Origin: Maccoyibacter intestinihominis
GTDB taxonomy: Bacteria > Bacillota > Clostridia > Lachnospirales > Lachnospiraceae
Length of the DNA stretch: 64,000 nt
Assembly: GCF_040096355.1 (NCBI RefSeq)
Contig: NZ_JBBMEX010000003.1
Span: 154,454 to 218,453 of the forward strand
Direction of reading: 5' to 3'
Shown: positions 19,014 to 28,606 of the stretch, piece after piece
Position numbering within the stretch: the first letter of the stretch is position 1
Layout: each line of letters opens with the position of its first letter
Position numbers and translations under genes: made by a program
The notes under the pieces: model-generated
What the model was told of the DNA's origin: nothing
Seen by the model: the letters and a program-made list of their open reading frames with translations, nothing else
Databases searched by the model: none

Positions 19014-19766
19014 TTACCAAACTGCTCCATCGTCAAAGTCATCTGGACTAGGAATATTACTCATATCTATAACAAGTGGTGCTCCTCCATTTGCAGGTGC
19101 AAAAGGATCTCCACTGCCTGCAGGTGTAGATACTGCGTCAGCATTCATAGGTTTGCTTGCTGGAGCGGATACCATAGATGCAGTTGTAGACGCCCATTTA
19201 ATCATCTTTGCAAGTGCAGCTGCATTATTTGCCTGTAATATCAGTTCTTTGTTACCTGTGAAGTCTTCAAGCACATCATCATCTGCATCGGAACCGATAG
19301 AAATCGCAATCTTAACTGCTTTCTTGAACCAAGGAAGTGCTTTTAACTTATTCAGTCCATCCTTGTAAGAATCTGTTGGCTGTCCATCAGACAATAAAAC
19401 AATTACCGGTGGTAATGCTCGTGTTGGCATTGGCGGAATAGAAAGCTGTGCTGCCAGTAATTCAAATGCTTTTCCCATCTCTGTTACACCATTTGCTTCC
19501 AAATGATTCCATGAATAATCCTCAACCGGTACAGGCTTTGCAGTAAGCCAGCTTGCCCCGGATGAAAACTGAAGTGCCCTGATAAGCAGCTGTGCATTCG
19601 GGTTATTATCCGCAGCTGATGCCATCTCCGGAATACACTCCTCAATAGCTGTATTCACCACTTCCATCTTTCCGTCATAAGACATTGAACCTGAACAATC
19701 CACTACCCAAAAGAAATGAATCGGTCTGCTTGCCAGTTCTCCACCTGGTCTTTGTAAATCTGCCAT
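19014..19766 (-). CDS. TerY-type vWA-domain protein
   Basis: This gene codes for 250 residues. The vWA domain covers residues 15-190 with a complete MIDAS: DCSGS (23-27), a Thr in VTEMGKAF and the Asp in LLSDGQPTD (about 127). The Pro/Ala-rich tail (residues 195-250) is flexible. It would bind a metal-bridged partner, probably the phosphorylated target or the kinase. It lies between the kinase gene (15-nt gap) and the PP2C gene. Confidence 0.88.
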   Translation of the reverse strand: MADLQRPGGELASRPIHFFWVVDCSGSMSYDGKMEVVNTAIEECIPEMASAADNNPNAQLLIRALQFSSGASWLTAKPVPVEDYSWNHLEANGVTEMGKAFELLAAQLSIPPMPTRALPPVIVLLSDGQPTDSYKDGLNKLKALPWFKKAVKIAISIGSDADDDVLEDFTGNKELILQANNAAALAKMIKWASTTASMVSAPASKPMNADAVSTPAGSGDPFAPANGGAPLVIDMSNIPSPDDFDDGAVW

Positions 19767-19781
19767 AACAATTTCCTCCTT

Positions 19782-21080
19782 TTACTTGAACTCTCCGACT
19801 GACTCGGAGAAATGTATTTTCACGCCTGCTGCAATACCTGCTGTCTTTCCTACTTCAACGGGAATCTGTGTTCCATCCGCTTTTTCATAAGTCCAGTTTA
19901 ATTTATCTTCATTGCGGATTCCCCATAATGCAAGGTTCTTTGGATTCTGAACTACTTCTCCAACTACTGTTTCCATATCAAAATCACTATAAATGTGATG
20001 ATGTAACAGCTTACTGTTCTGATTCAGTACCACAGTATTCTTTCCAATCACAATCCTTGTTGGTACTTTCACTGTCTGCTGACAATTCCAACATGTATGT
20101 GCCACACCATTTGCTTCCAGACTTTCATCATAGAAAACACTTGCACCACAGGTGCATTTCATCAAACCACTCATCATATTTGCAAACAGGTTCATCCATT
20201 CAGGCTCCGTTACACGCTTGCTTGGATTATTAAGTCCGACTGTAAAAGATTTGATAAACAGTTGGCGCAGCTGTTCCGGATATAACGGCCAATAAATATT
20301 GGCGTTATCATGGATTCCCGGCACCGGTCTGTTTGTCTTATTATCCGGATCAAATATAAAAATAGGATCCGTTCCATAGAGCTTTACTCTGGCTGCCATA
20401 TCCATACACTTAATGCTGGCTTCCTGCTTACCCTCTAATGGATGATTTACCATAAAAAGGTAAAACAACAATACTGCTAATGAATATCTGTCCGTATCCC
20501 TTGATGGTCTCGCTTCACCTCTTACAATCTCAGGTGCCATAAATCCCGGTGTACCAAGAACTCCTCCCGGCTTGCTGTTGCCATATGATACATTATCATT
20601 GTCGCAAATTAAGACATCTCCGTTATCCGGATTAAAGAAAAGATTTCCAAATGAAATATCCTGATACTTTGCCCCGGCAATATGTAAATTTCGATAGCCT
20701 TTTGTAAGATTAAATGCCGTCCTGCATATGACATAAAATGAAGGATTTACACGATTCTTCATCAAGTCCACTATGCTCTTATAATTCTTTGGACGAAGCG
20801 GCATGATATATCCAAACAAGTTTCCCTGCGACGGAACAATCAGTTCCATCGGCCAGAGAAACGAACTATCCGGTGCTCCCTTTGCAATAATCTCTTCCAA
20901 TAATTTCTTTTGTCGTGCTGTAGCACTTCCCTTGAAATACCATTTCAACGCATAATGCTTTCCATCACATTCCACATCATAGACTTCACCTTGTCCACCG
21001 GCACCCAGAAGATTCACTACCGTATACTTATTTCCACTTTCCGAAGTAAGTATTGTTCCGTTTTTTAACTGTCCCTCCAT
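19782..21080 (-). CDS. Ser/Thr protein kinase with zinc ribbon and FHA-like tail
   Basis: This gene codes for 432 residues. The kinase domain covers residues 18-300: Gly-loop GAGGQGEVY (26-34), Lys in YALKW (46), catalytic loop YQDISFGNLFF (about 138; HRD replaced by YQD), metal Asp in ICDNDNV instead of DFG, and activation-segment end FMAPEIVRG. After it come CTCG and CWNC (about 312-338), a zinc ribbon, and a 90-residue beta-rich tail like an FHA fold. Catalytic Asp, Asn and Lys are kept, so it should be active. Its start overlaps the stop of the gene before it (TAATG). It is the first member of the triad. Confidence 0.88.
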   Translation of the reverse strand: MEGQLKNGTILTSESGNKYTVVNLLGAGGQGEVYDVECDGKHYALKWYFKGSATARQKKLLEEIIAKGAPDSSFLWPMELIVPSQGNLFGYIMPLRPKNYKSIVDLMKNRVNPSFYVICRTAFNLTKGYRNLHIAGAKYQDISFGNLFFNPDNGDVLICDNDNVSYGNSKPGGVLGTPGFMAPEIVRGEARPSRDTDRYSLAVLLFYLFMVNHPLEGKQEASIKCMDMAARVKLYGTDPIFIFDPDNKTNRPVPGIHDNANIYWPLYPEQLRQLFIKSFTVGLNNPSKRVTEPEWMNLFANMMSGLMKCTCGASVFYDESLEANGVAHTCWNCQQTVKVPTRIVIGKNTVVLNQNSKLLHHHIYSDFDMETVVGEVVQNPKNLALWGIRNEDKLNWTYEKADGTQIPVEVGKTAGIAAGVKIHFSESVGEFK

Positions 21081-21586
21081 TATGGAATCTGCCTCCTTTG
21101 CTGCACAAGCTGTAATACTTCATATAATAAATTTCCATCATCAACATACATATTGTATGTTTTACTGCCAAACTGCAGTTCACAGGCATCTACATACGGA
21201 GTTACCGCTGTTAAATATCTATATGTTTTATCAAACCCCTTTTCAGAAGCTTGAAATACAATTCTCTGATTAGTCACATACAGGATTCCCCGATGCTGTA
21301 CAAGCTCACCATGCTCAATAGGCTTCGCCACACCCACATTCCAACGATTGCCTTTTAACAATCCCGGTGTACTGTGTCCCACATGCCGGTATTGCTTTAC
21401 TACCTTGATTTCAAGGTTGATTGCTTTATCAATATAATGGATCTTCTCACCACGCTTGAGAAATAAGCTGTCTGTATTCAATATCGGTAATCTTCCTGCA
21501 CGGATCTCATTCTTAGCCGCTGTAGGAAGTATGGAATTTATCTTAGGTGGCTGATTATTGCCAAATATTGCATCCAATAAGCCCAT
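21080..21586 (-). CDS. PH/GRAM-like domain protein
   Basis: This gene codes for 168 residues from ATG 21586, which has AAGAGGTGAT at good spacing; the longer frame upstream has no ribosome site. The second half (residues 95-165: GILYVTNQRIVFQASEKGFDKTY, then VTPYVDACELQFGSKTYNMYV in pieces) has the strand pattern of bacterial PH or GRAM-like domains. The first half is basic. There is no signal peptide or membrane segment. It may be an adaptor, and it is translationally coupled to the kinase (TAATG). Confidence 0.7.
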   Translation of the reverse strand: MGLLDAIFGNNQPPKINSILPTAAKNEIRAGRLPILNTDSLFLKRGEKIHYIDKAINLEIKVVKQYRHVGHSTPGLLKGNRWNVGVAKPIEHGELVQHRGILYVTNQRIVFQASEKGFDKTYRYLTAVTPYVDACELQFGSKTYNMYVDDGNLLYEVLQLVQQRRQIP

Positions 21587-21651
21587 ACATATCACCTCTT
21601 TCCTGTATTCTATCGTAATTTCGTTCTGTATGTGTCGCATCGCTAGCGACA

Positions 21652-22743
21652 TTATACCAGCTGATACTTAATCTTATTCTTTCTGCAATACTGCTCAGCA
21701 AAAGAACCAAAGGAGCATTGCACAATAAACATATCATCCGTTCCCGTAAAAGCATCCTGTCCGATCTGCTGTACACTGTCCGGAATTATAATAAAATCCA
21801 GATTGGAGCATCCGAAAAATGCTCGTTCACCAATCGCATTTAGACTTTCATGCAGCTCCACCTTCTTCAATCCACTACAATTCATAAACATCCGATCAGT
21901 TATCCTTGCAATATTATCCGGTATCTTAATATGCTCAAGCGATTTGCATCCCGCCAATAACTCATCACCTATCCAAAATACACTCTTTGGAATATCAAGT
22001 GTCCGTAATCCGGTTCCTTTAAAGGCTGCATCTCCGATTGTCTTAAGCAGTATCGGCAATGAGATTGATTTTAAACTTTCGCAATTTTCAAATGCTGAGT
22101 TTTCAATCTCTTCTACGCTGACTGGCAATACCACCTGATGTAGTTTCTCACAGTCAGCAAATGCATTTAAACCTATATATTTAAAGCCTTCCGTCAGAAT
22201 TGCCTCTTCTATAGAAGATTTGCTAAAACTGTTATCCGCAATCTCTATAACATTTTCATTGCCAGACCTATTTTGAAATATAATCGTCTGATTCTTATCT
22301 CCACGGAATCCGATTACAGCCAGTCCGTTGCCTCTGCGACTTTTCTCATAGACAAATAATTCTCCATATGATTTTCCCGAAGATGACTTATTATCTTTTA
22401 TCGCCGGACCACCACCCTGCTTCTGCACTGATATGTCACAGGCTTTTCCAAGCACTTTATTACCATAACAAGAACACCATACTGACACGATCCAATCTGC
22501 ATTCACTCTGCTGATGCCATAGTCATCCATCAACTGCTTCACATACCGGAAAGCAAATGTATTATTGAGCAGATTCGCCTTCTGAATATCCTGTGCAATT
22601 CCCATGTTGTATGCCATAAGAATCAGATTGATATTCTTTGCCTCTTCCGGAAATATATCTTTTACCAATGCAGTAAACTGTCGCTTATCATCTATTGAAT
22701 TTTCATACTGTCGAAGCATTGCTTCAAAATCCTGCTCAAAAAT
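21652..22743 (-). CDS. BspA-type leucine-rich-repeat protein with probable AUU start
   Basis: Residues 1-130 (about) are a helical head, and residues 190-350 hold six LRR_5 repeats of roughly 23 residues (e.g. YIGLNAFADCEKLHQVVLP, TIGDAAFKGTGLRTLDIP). It has no signal peptide, unlike surface BspA proteins, so it is probably a cytoplasmic scaffold or sensor. The first ATG is at 22719, 30 nt from the AGAAGGTGA ribosome site that follows the brxL stop. The codon at ideal spacing is ATT 22743, which opens ...FEQDFEAMLRQYENS in frame. I give the longer form (363 residues). It is the first gene after brxL (15 nt). Confidence 0.7.
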   Translation of the reverse strand: MFEQDFEAMLRQYENSIDDKRQFTALVKDIFPEEAKNINLILMAYNMGIAQDIQKANLLNNTFAFRYVKQLMDDYGISRVNADWIVSVWCSCYGNKVLGKACDISVQKQGGGPAIKDNKSSSGKSYGELFVYEKSRRGNGLAVIGFRGDKNQTIIFQNRSGNENVIEIADNSFSKSSIEEAILTEGFKYIGLNAFADCEKLHQVVLPVSVEEIENSAFENCESLKSISLPILLKTIGDAAFKGTGLRTLDIPKSVFWIGDELLAGCKSLEHIKIPDNIARITDRMFMNCSGLKKVELHESLNAIGERAFFGCSNLDFIIIPDSVQQIGQDAFTGTDDMFIVQCSFGSFAEQYCRKNKIKYQLV

Positions 22744-22758
22744 ACCTAATCACCTTCT

Positions 22759-24840
22759 TTACTCTACGCCCAAGGCTTTATAAACTGCTTCTTCCGGAGA
22801 AGAATAGAATATCAGACTAAATGCTCCAACTAAATCAGAAGGTACAGTTCCAAGATCTGCTGCCGATGTAATTGGAAGAAGTACTTTCTTAGCTCCACTA
22901 TCAAGGCACACCTGCAATGTACTTGCCAAATCTTCTACTTTAATAAGTGTTCCACCGATACTAATCTCACCAAGTACTGCAAGACTGCTGATTGGAGGCT
23001 TACTAAGTGCTGCCGATGAAATAGCAATCAGTGTAGGAAGTGCAAGATTTCCCGTCATACCAAGTCCCTGCATATCCTGATAATTGATGATGTAATCCTT
23101 AGTTGTTGTACTGATATTTCCAGATATTGCATTACCATTAGCCTTCAGATAATTAAATGCTGTATTGGTAGCTTCCTTTGGCTCTTTTCCTGAACCAATA
23201 CCTGTGCAAGTCAATTTTCCATTTCCCGGCATCATCTGTGTTTCCAGACGATAGCAGCCTATCATTCCAGTCTTTGACTTTGATACTGTATATAAGCATC
23301 CCGGCTTGCCCATACCTTCAGGAATCATCTTGCCACCGCCCTGCTCCGGTACGGATACAAAATGCTCATCAAAACTGTCATTGTCTATGTATGAGAAGTT
23401 CACATCATAGAACTCCATTCCACCAATCTTCTTAAGCTGCTCTTTTACTCGTCTACGAAGTTCAAGTGAAATATCCATAATCTCTGCAACTTCTTCCTTG
23501 CTGACTTCTCCATCCGGATAAATCAATTTGATAAATCCGGAAATCAGTTTACGAACAGCAATTGCATCTCTCTGATTTAAATTATTTCCCAATTTGAAAT
23601 ACTTCTCTGCTATATTGCTGTAATTATCCTTACGAAGCTCACGCATAAACTCTGATAGATAATCTGTGATAAATCCATAATCATTTGTAAATGAATCCGG
23701 TCTGTACTTAGGAATCTCCCAGCCCGGTATATATGCATGGAAACGGTCAAGGAAAGCAGTATCCGTACCCATTTCAGGCGGAAATGGGTCAAACAGGCTT
23801 GATGTCTTCTGCAAAGTCTCAACACTCTGATTGATATTACCTACAAAGACCATAGATGCCTTTGCCTGTATCTCAGCCTTGCCACGGGAAAATGCACCTG
23901 ATGCCATGTATCCCTTCATAATCTGGATACCATCTTTATCCTTAAACTTGATACCGGCAACCTCGTCAAATGCTACAACATCCCACATTCCGACAAGACC
24001 TACTGTATTGTTAGACATGTTATAAAACAGATTGGCAACTGTAGTCTGTCCTCCGGCAACAAGGATACTGTTTGGAGAAATCTGCTCATATATGTATGAT
24101 TTACCTGTAGAACGAGGTCCTAATTCACACATATTAAAGTTGTTCTCAACAAGCGGAATCATACGGGCAATCAATAACCATTTAGCTCTGTCAGAAAGCT
24201 TGTCCGGCTCCATACCAGTAGAACGAAGCAGAATATCCATCCACTCTTCCTTTGTAAATGCCTTACGACCATTCTTTACCTCATCCATATCCACATGTGG
24301 CATCTGAATCGGTGTCAGCTTTCTGATACGGATAGGCTGTGTATTCTTCTTGTCTTCCTCGATAAACTCATAGTCAAGCTGGAGAATACACCAAATACCA
24401 CCACAGAGCAGGCGGTCATAATCCTTCACATAGTCAGCACTGATAGGAATATTCTTAATTCCAAGATTAGAGAATGTTGCCTCATATCTGTCTTCCTTGG
24501 TATTGAGGACTACTGTAATCCTGTCAATAACTGTATAACTTCCTCTCTCTCGAAGGAGGGACAATATCTTCTGTGCTTCATCCGGGCGAACATAGTTATC
24601 ACGCAGAATACGCTTCACATTGTCTACGCCCTCATCAATAATCTCCTGGTCGTCTGAATTACAGTACTGACCAAGAAGATATTCCAATACATAAACAGGT
24701 ACATTGGCTCCTTCGCGGATTGACTTTGTTAAGTCCTTGCGAACAATACGTCCGTCATAGTATTGGCGGAGTTTCTGCTTTATAATTTCTCGTCTGTCAT
24801 CGGTTTCTGATATATTGTTGTAATCATTTATTTCATCCAT
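22759..24840 (-). CDS. brxL: BREX protein BrxL (AAA+/Lon-like)
   Basis: This gene codes for 693 residues, normal for BrxL. An N-terminal domain is followed by an AAA+ module: Walker A (ELGPRSTGKSYIYEQI, about 241) and Walker B (VVAFDEVAGI, about 292), then GNI sensor 1. Residues 560-693 are the Lon-like C-terminal domain (LAVLGEISIGGTLIKVEDL). By eye the Lon catalytic Ser and Lys are not at their usual places (QGLGMTGN where Lon has DGPSAG). Family knowledge: BrxL is an essential BREX core ATPase that assembles as rings on DNA. It is the last core BREX gene here. Confidence 0.93.
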   Translation of the reverse strand: MDEINDYNNISETDDRREIIKQKLRQYYDGRIVRKDLTKSIREGANVPVYVLEYLLGQYCNSDDQEIIDEGVDNVKRILRDNYVRPDEAQKILSLLRERGSYTVIDRITVVLNTKEDRYEATFSNLGIKNIPISADYVKDYDRLLCGGIWCILQLDYEFIEEDKKNTQPIRIRKLTPIQMPHVDMDEVKNGRKAFTKEEWMDILLRSTGMEPDKLSDRAKWLLIARMIPLVENNFNMCELGPRSTGKSYIYEQISPNSILVAGGQTTVANLFYNMSNNTVGLVGMWDVVAFDEVAGIKFKDKDGIQIMKGYMASGAFSRGKAEIQAKASMVFVGNINQSVETLQKTSSLFDPFPPEMGTDTAFLDRFHAYIPGWEIPKYRPDSFTNDYGFITDYLSEFMRELRKDNYSNIAEKYFKLGNNLNQRDAIAVRKLISGFIKLIYPDGEVSKEEVAEIMDISLELRRRVKEQLKKIGGMEFYDVNFSYIDNDSFDEHFVSVPEQGGGKMIPEGMGKPGCLYTVSKSKTGMIGCYRLETQMMPGNGKLTCTGIGSGKEPKEATNTAFNYLKANGNAISGNISTTTKDYIINYQDMQGLGMTGNLALPTLIAISSAALSKPPISSLAVLGEISIGGTLIKVEDLASTLQVCLDSGAKKVLLPITSAADLGTVPSDLVGAFSLIFYSSPEEAVYKALGVE

Positions 24841-24914
24841 AATTTACACTCCTAACTTACTTCAAAATTGATTTAAATACACATTTGAAAATATGCAAAC
24901 TATCTACAAGAATT

Positions 24915-25874
24915 TCATATACGATATGATGATTGTGATTTTTTAATTTCTATTTTATCCCCATCAAATCCATAAAATTGTAACAAATGATATATATCTA
25001 AAATATTAACTTTACAATTTGGTCCAGTAATCACTTCTTCGATAGGAAGATTATTTTTGTCAACATCAAATTTCAAATCCAAATATGGAATAATTCTTCC
25101 ACTTTTCACCATAAATTCCATTCCATTTGGTATCAAGCTATAAATTTCTTTTTCACCAAATCTCAAATTCTTATTTTTCCAATTATAATATATATCCCAT
25201 TCCGGATAATTTTTTCGTGTCTCTTCATCGTCTAATATTAAGCGCCATTCTTCTTCACTTTTGTATTCTTTACCTTTTTGAAAAACTGATTCAAAAAGCA
25301 AGCATTCTTTCTGCAAATAAATCATATATGGCAAGCTGCTAGAATCATCAATAAGTTTTTTTATCTCTCCATTTTCCATTGTTTGAATCATTCCATTATA
25401 AATTCGAGCCGCATACTCTTCTATTAATATATTATCTTTTGAATAGCCATAATTAACTTTTGAAAATTTAAAAGGATTTTTATTACCTAACTTTTGAAGC
25501 CATTCTATATTAAATCCTATTGCAATTCCTGTTCCTTTATCAGCATATTCCCTCCACTGCCCTAATAAATCTCCCTTCTCTGAAAAACATGTTCCGAATA
25601 ACATTTGATTTATATCATTGTTCATTTTATAAATCATTCTTTTAAGTATAAAATCAAAAGACTCATCTACATCCATACCATATATTATCGTTTCAAAAAA
25701 ATCTTCCCGTTTCCTATACTGATTTAATATTTCATTTTTCAAGTTGCTAAACAAAATCTTCATCTCTGCTTTATCATTTGAACTACATAGATCTGATAAG
25801 CGTAAAGTATGATTTTTTATAATATTTAAAAATGTTTCTACTGTGCAATAATGATATACAATATTATTTTCCAT
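24915..25874 (-). CDS. DUF2971-family protein
   Basis: This gene codes for 319 residues from ATG 25874 (GGAG 8 nt ahead). Typical DUF2971 features: an opening IVYHYCTVETFLNIIKN, then LRLSDLCSSNDKAE, and CFSEKGDLLGQWREYADKGTGIAIGF (residues about 100-128, quoted in pieces). The biochemical function is not known; the family is scattered through defence islands. It sits between pglZ (17-nt gap) and brxL (74-nt gap), so it is a cargo gene of the BREX operon. Confidence 0.85.
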   Translation of the reverse strand: MENNIVYHYCTVETFLNIIKNHTLRLSDLCSSNDKAEMKILFSNLKNEILNQYRKREDFFETIIYGMDVDESFDFILKRMIYKMNNDINQMLFGTCFSEKGDLLGQWREYADKGTGIAIGFNIEWLQKLGNKNPFKFSKVNYGYSKDNILIEEYAARIYNGMIQTMENGEIKKLIDDSSSLPYMIYLQKECLLFESVFQKGKEYKSEEEWRLILDDEETRKNYPEWDIYYNWKNKNLRFGEKEIYSLIPNGMEFMVKSGRIIPYLDLKFDVDKNNLPIEEVITGPNCKVNILDIYHLLQFYGFDGDKIEIKKSQSSYRI

Positions 25875-25891
25875 GACAATTTCTCCTAATA

Positions 25892-28438
25892 TCAAAATCC
25901 AAAATCATCCACAAACGCAATATCAATCATAAACTCATACTGCTGCAAGATATTCTTCTCATCATTTGCATCCGCCAACACAAGATAATACTTATCTCCA
26001 TACTTATATTCTCTTGACTTCAATATAAACTTCTCATGGAAGGTTCTCTTCTCCGGTGCATCTTCCCTGCTATTAGCAATCATAGGCACATCAAATGAAA
26101 TTTTTTCTCCATCTTCCATAGTAAAGTACGCAACAATACTTCGTGCTTTCATAGTGTCTGTGACTTTCTCTGTCTGAATGAAATCAAAGTATGTGATAAG
26201 ATTTGTCACCTTACGAGTAACAGATGTCAGAACAACATCCACATAATCGTATGCCACACCTCTGGTATTTGTGGTAAGTTCAATGACCGGTACTATCATC
26301 TCCTGCAAGGACGTACCGCCATGCACATAATTCTGTCCACCTCCGGCAACCTTGAAAATATCTGCTCCAACCGGTGTATCTACATAAAGTTTATTAAGGT
26401 ACGCCATTGTTCTTGCCATGATTCCCTGCTCATTTACTGCATCTTCTGTAATAAGGAATCTCTTGTTTGTATAAAGGCATTTATCCTTTGGATATGATAC
26501 CTTGTCAAACTCCTGTAATCTGTCTCTCTTATATAAGAAGCCATGATCTGAGGTTATGAAAAACTTTGGTGCCGATACATAACCAGTCAGTTTCTTAACC
26601 AACTTATGTATCTCTTCTATCGCCTCTGCACAAGCATTGAATACCTCATTCTCACTTGCTGGCTTGTCCCCTCTTGCATCCACCTGATTGTGATAGATGT
26701 ACACGATATTCTTGCCCTGAATCAACTCCCTGATTCGTGCCTGATTTGCATTTGCTACTTCATCAAATGATAATGCCACATTATTTTCATTATAAGATTT
26801 CAGAATCTTATCCTTTTGCTCCATACTTGCACATGCCTGTCCATCAACAGTCACATTCAAGCTTCCATCCACCTGCATCTCTTTATGTGGAAGCAGACTC
26901 GCCATTCCAACTGATGTAACAGAAGGCAGACAGCTAAGCATACACTCCATCTTTGGTGTACACTTCTCATCTAATTCCAATTTGCCAAAAAGTTCCCTTG
27001 CACACTCATACCGAAAAGCATCAGAAATAATCACAATGACTCTCTGTTTTCCATCGTAGCCTCTAAGATAATGCTTATAGAAGTTTTCCTGTTTAGGCAG
27101 GTCTGTAGCATTCATTACATCATTTGTGAAATTCTCATTCCACTTCGGTGTTATCTTCTGCAAATATGTATTCGCATAAATATTCTCTACTCTCTGTCTT
27201 ACATCAGAGAATTTGTTGTTATCTTCAATCTGGTCATATGCATAATAAAACCATCTATAATATGAATCTATCAAATAAGACTCTTTCTGATAATTTGTAA
27301 CCAATGTCTTAATATCACTTGAAAATTCCATAAGTGATACAGACTTCATCATCAAATATGCATACTTGATAGTCGTATATTCATTCTTGTATCTTTCGCT
27401 ATAATGATATGCCTTAGACATTCTCTGATCAGCTACCTGAGCAATATTAAGTCCATCAATCTGTGCATCTAAAATCTCATCATTTAACTGTTCCAATGCC
27501 CAATCAATAATAATGTCATCTAACCCGGCAAAAGCATCACAAGCGAAAACGTCCGCCAACTGGAGAGAACTATCTTTTTTCTTCTCCACATCTTTCTTTA
27601 ATCCATCCTGTATTCTTGTCACAAAACGCAGGGACTTATCTATTCTTTCTACCAGCTTGTCATAGGCATCCTGATAATTTACATTGTCCATGATATTACG
27701 GATAAAGACTACAACATCATTGCGTTTCTTAAGAATATAGGACCTCATTGCTTCCGGTACAGTAGCTTTTAATGTAGATGATGCATATGTTAATATCATA
27801 CAAGCAGACAAATCATCTATATTCGGCTTTTCAGATTTATATCCAAAGAATTTTTCGCAAAGTTCCCAGAACTTATCGGTCAATCCATTATCATCCAATG
27901 CCTTAAAATACTTCTCATTGTCACCGAGCATCATCTGCTTAACTACTTCCTCAAAATTTGGAGTCTTTACATCCGTGAGTACAGCAATCAAACCAATATC
28001 AATTGTCTGTGCATTGTAATGGTCAATTCCAAGCTCCTTGAACTTTTCAATACGATGCTTATTCTTCCAGAAATTAGCATACTGTGATAAATGCTCCTTA
28101 AAGCGATTATCAATGCCAATCTCCTGTGACATCTGTGATACTCTGTCAGTATAATAAGGTGTTGAGTAATAATACATATCTGCGAGAGGATTCTCTGCAT
28201 CACTTGGCTTTGCAAAGGCTGCATAGACAAGATATTTACTCTCTCTATCCTCTTCGTTTAATAGATACTTTGAATAGAGCCAGTTTGTACCATCAAGAAT
28301 GTGCAGCTTTACATCACCAAGCTGCAGTTCCGATACCTCATCCTCGTATTCACCTTTATCATCAAACCAGAATATGATTCTTGTCTCTGATTTGGCAAAT
28401 TCTGTATTTAATTGATCCTGTATGTTCTGTAAATCCAT
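25892..28438 (-). CDS. pglZ: BREX-1 phosphatase-like protein PglZ
   Basis: This gene codes for 848 residues. The alkaline-phosphatase superfamily core lies in the second half: VIVIISDAFRYECAREL (about 465-480), HNQVDARGDKPASENEV (about 575) and the metal-binding SDHGFLYKRDRL (about 629). The N-terminal 450 residues are the helical region of type A PglZ. It is essential in type 1 BREX, and the best-supported activity of the family is metal-dependent phosphodiester or nuclease-like chemistry. The gene follows a 168-nt gap with a hairpin and a repeat array. Confidence 0.94.
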   Translation of the reverse strand: MDLQNIQDQLNTEFAKSETRIIFWFDDKGEYEDEVSELQLGDVKLHILDGTNWLYSKYLLNEEDRESKYLVYAAFAKPSDAENPLADMYYYSTPYYTDRVSQMSQEIGIDNRFKEHLSQYANFWKNKHRIEKFKELGIDHYNAQTIDIGLIAVLTDVKTPNFEEVVKQMMLGDNEKYFKALDDNGLTDKFWELCEKFFGYKSEKPNIDDLSACMILTYASSTLKATVPEAMRSYILKKRNDVVVFIRNIMDNVNYQDAYDKLVERIDKSLRFVTRIQDGLKKDVEKKKDSSLQLADVFACDAFAGLDDIIIDWALEQLNDEILDAQIDGLNIAQVADQRMSKAYHYSERYKNEYTTIKYAYLMMKSVSLMEFSSDIKTLVTNYQKESYLIDSYYRWFYYAYDQIEDNNKFSDVRQRVENIYANTYLQKITPKWNENFTNDVMNATDLPKQENFYKHYLRGYDGKQRVIVIISDAFRYECARELFGKLELDEKCTPKMECMLSCLPSVTSVGMASLLPHKEMQVDGSLNVTVDGQACASMEQKDKILKSYNENNVALSFDEVANANQARIRELIQGKNIVYIYHNQVDARGDKPASENEVFNACAEAIEEIHKLVKKLTGYVSAPKFFITSDHGFLYKRDRLQEFDKVSYPKDKCLYTNKRFLITEDAVNEQGIMARTMAYLNKLYVDTPVGADIFKVAGGGQNYVHGGTSLQEMIVPVIELTTNTRGVAYDYVDVVLTSVTRKVTNLITYFDFIQTEKVTDTMKARSIVAYFTMEDGEKISFDVPMIANSREDAPEKRTFHEKFILKSREYKYGDKYYLVLADANDEKNILQQYEFMIDIAFVDDFGF

Positions 28439-28455
28439 ATTTCACCTTCTAATCC

Positions 28456-28480
28456 ATTTGTGCAGATAGTCTGCACAAAT
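28456..28480. repeat. Perfect inverted repeat just upstream of pglZ
   Basis: Arms ATTTGTGCAGA / TCTGCACAAAT are 11 bp with a 3-nt loop, ending 18 nt before the pglZ start codon. No T-run follows, so it is not a terminator. It could be an operator or an mRNA hairpin that controls pglZ translation. Confidence 0.7.
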
Positions 28481-28501
28481 ATTTATATTCAGCCTATGCT
28501 A

Positions 28502-28606
28502 ATTAGTGTCCGATAAATGTTCACTTATCGAACACTTTGTATCCGATAGTCCGCAAAAGTGTCCGATAGTGTTCAATAAAGTGTTCGATAAGTAGCAATG
28601 TGACCA
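28502..28606 (-). repeat. Array of GTGTYCRATA decamers, open in frame with the gene before it
   Basis: Six copies of GTGTYCRATA (one with A for G, one inverted) start at 28506, 28526 (inverted), 28539, 28559, 28569 and 28581. The segments 28523-28538 and 28578-28593 are a perfect 16-bp inverted repeat. Read in the frame of the AlbA_2 gene past its TAG stop, the stretch has 34 sense codons with LSNT/LSDT peptide echoes before the next stop at 28499-28501. Confidence 0.65.

Noticed and set aside
21652..22743. Surface/virulence BspA-like adhesin
   Set aside because: There is no signal peptide or cell-wall anchor and the gene is embedded in an intracellular defence operon.
28502..28606. CRISPR-like short repeat array
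   Set aside because: Units are only 10 bp, irregularly spaced (10-20 bp), one is inverted and no cas gene is near.
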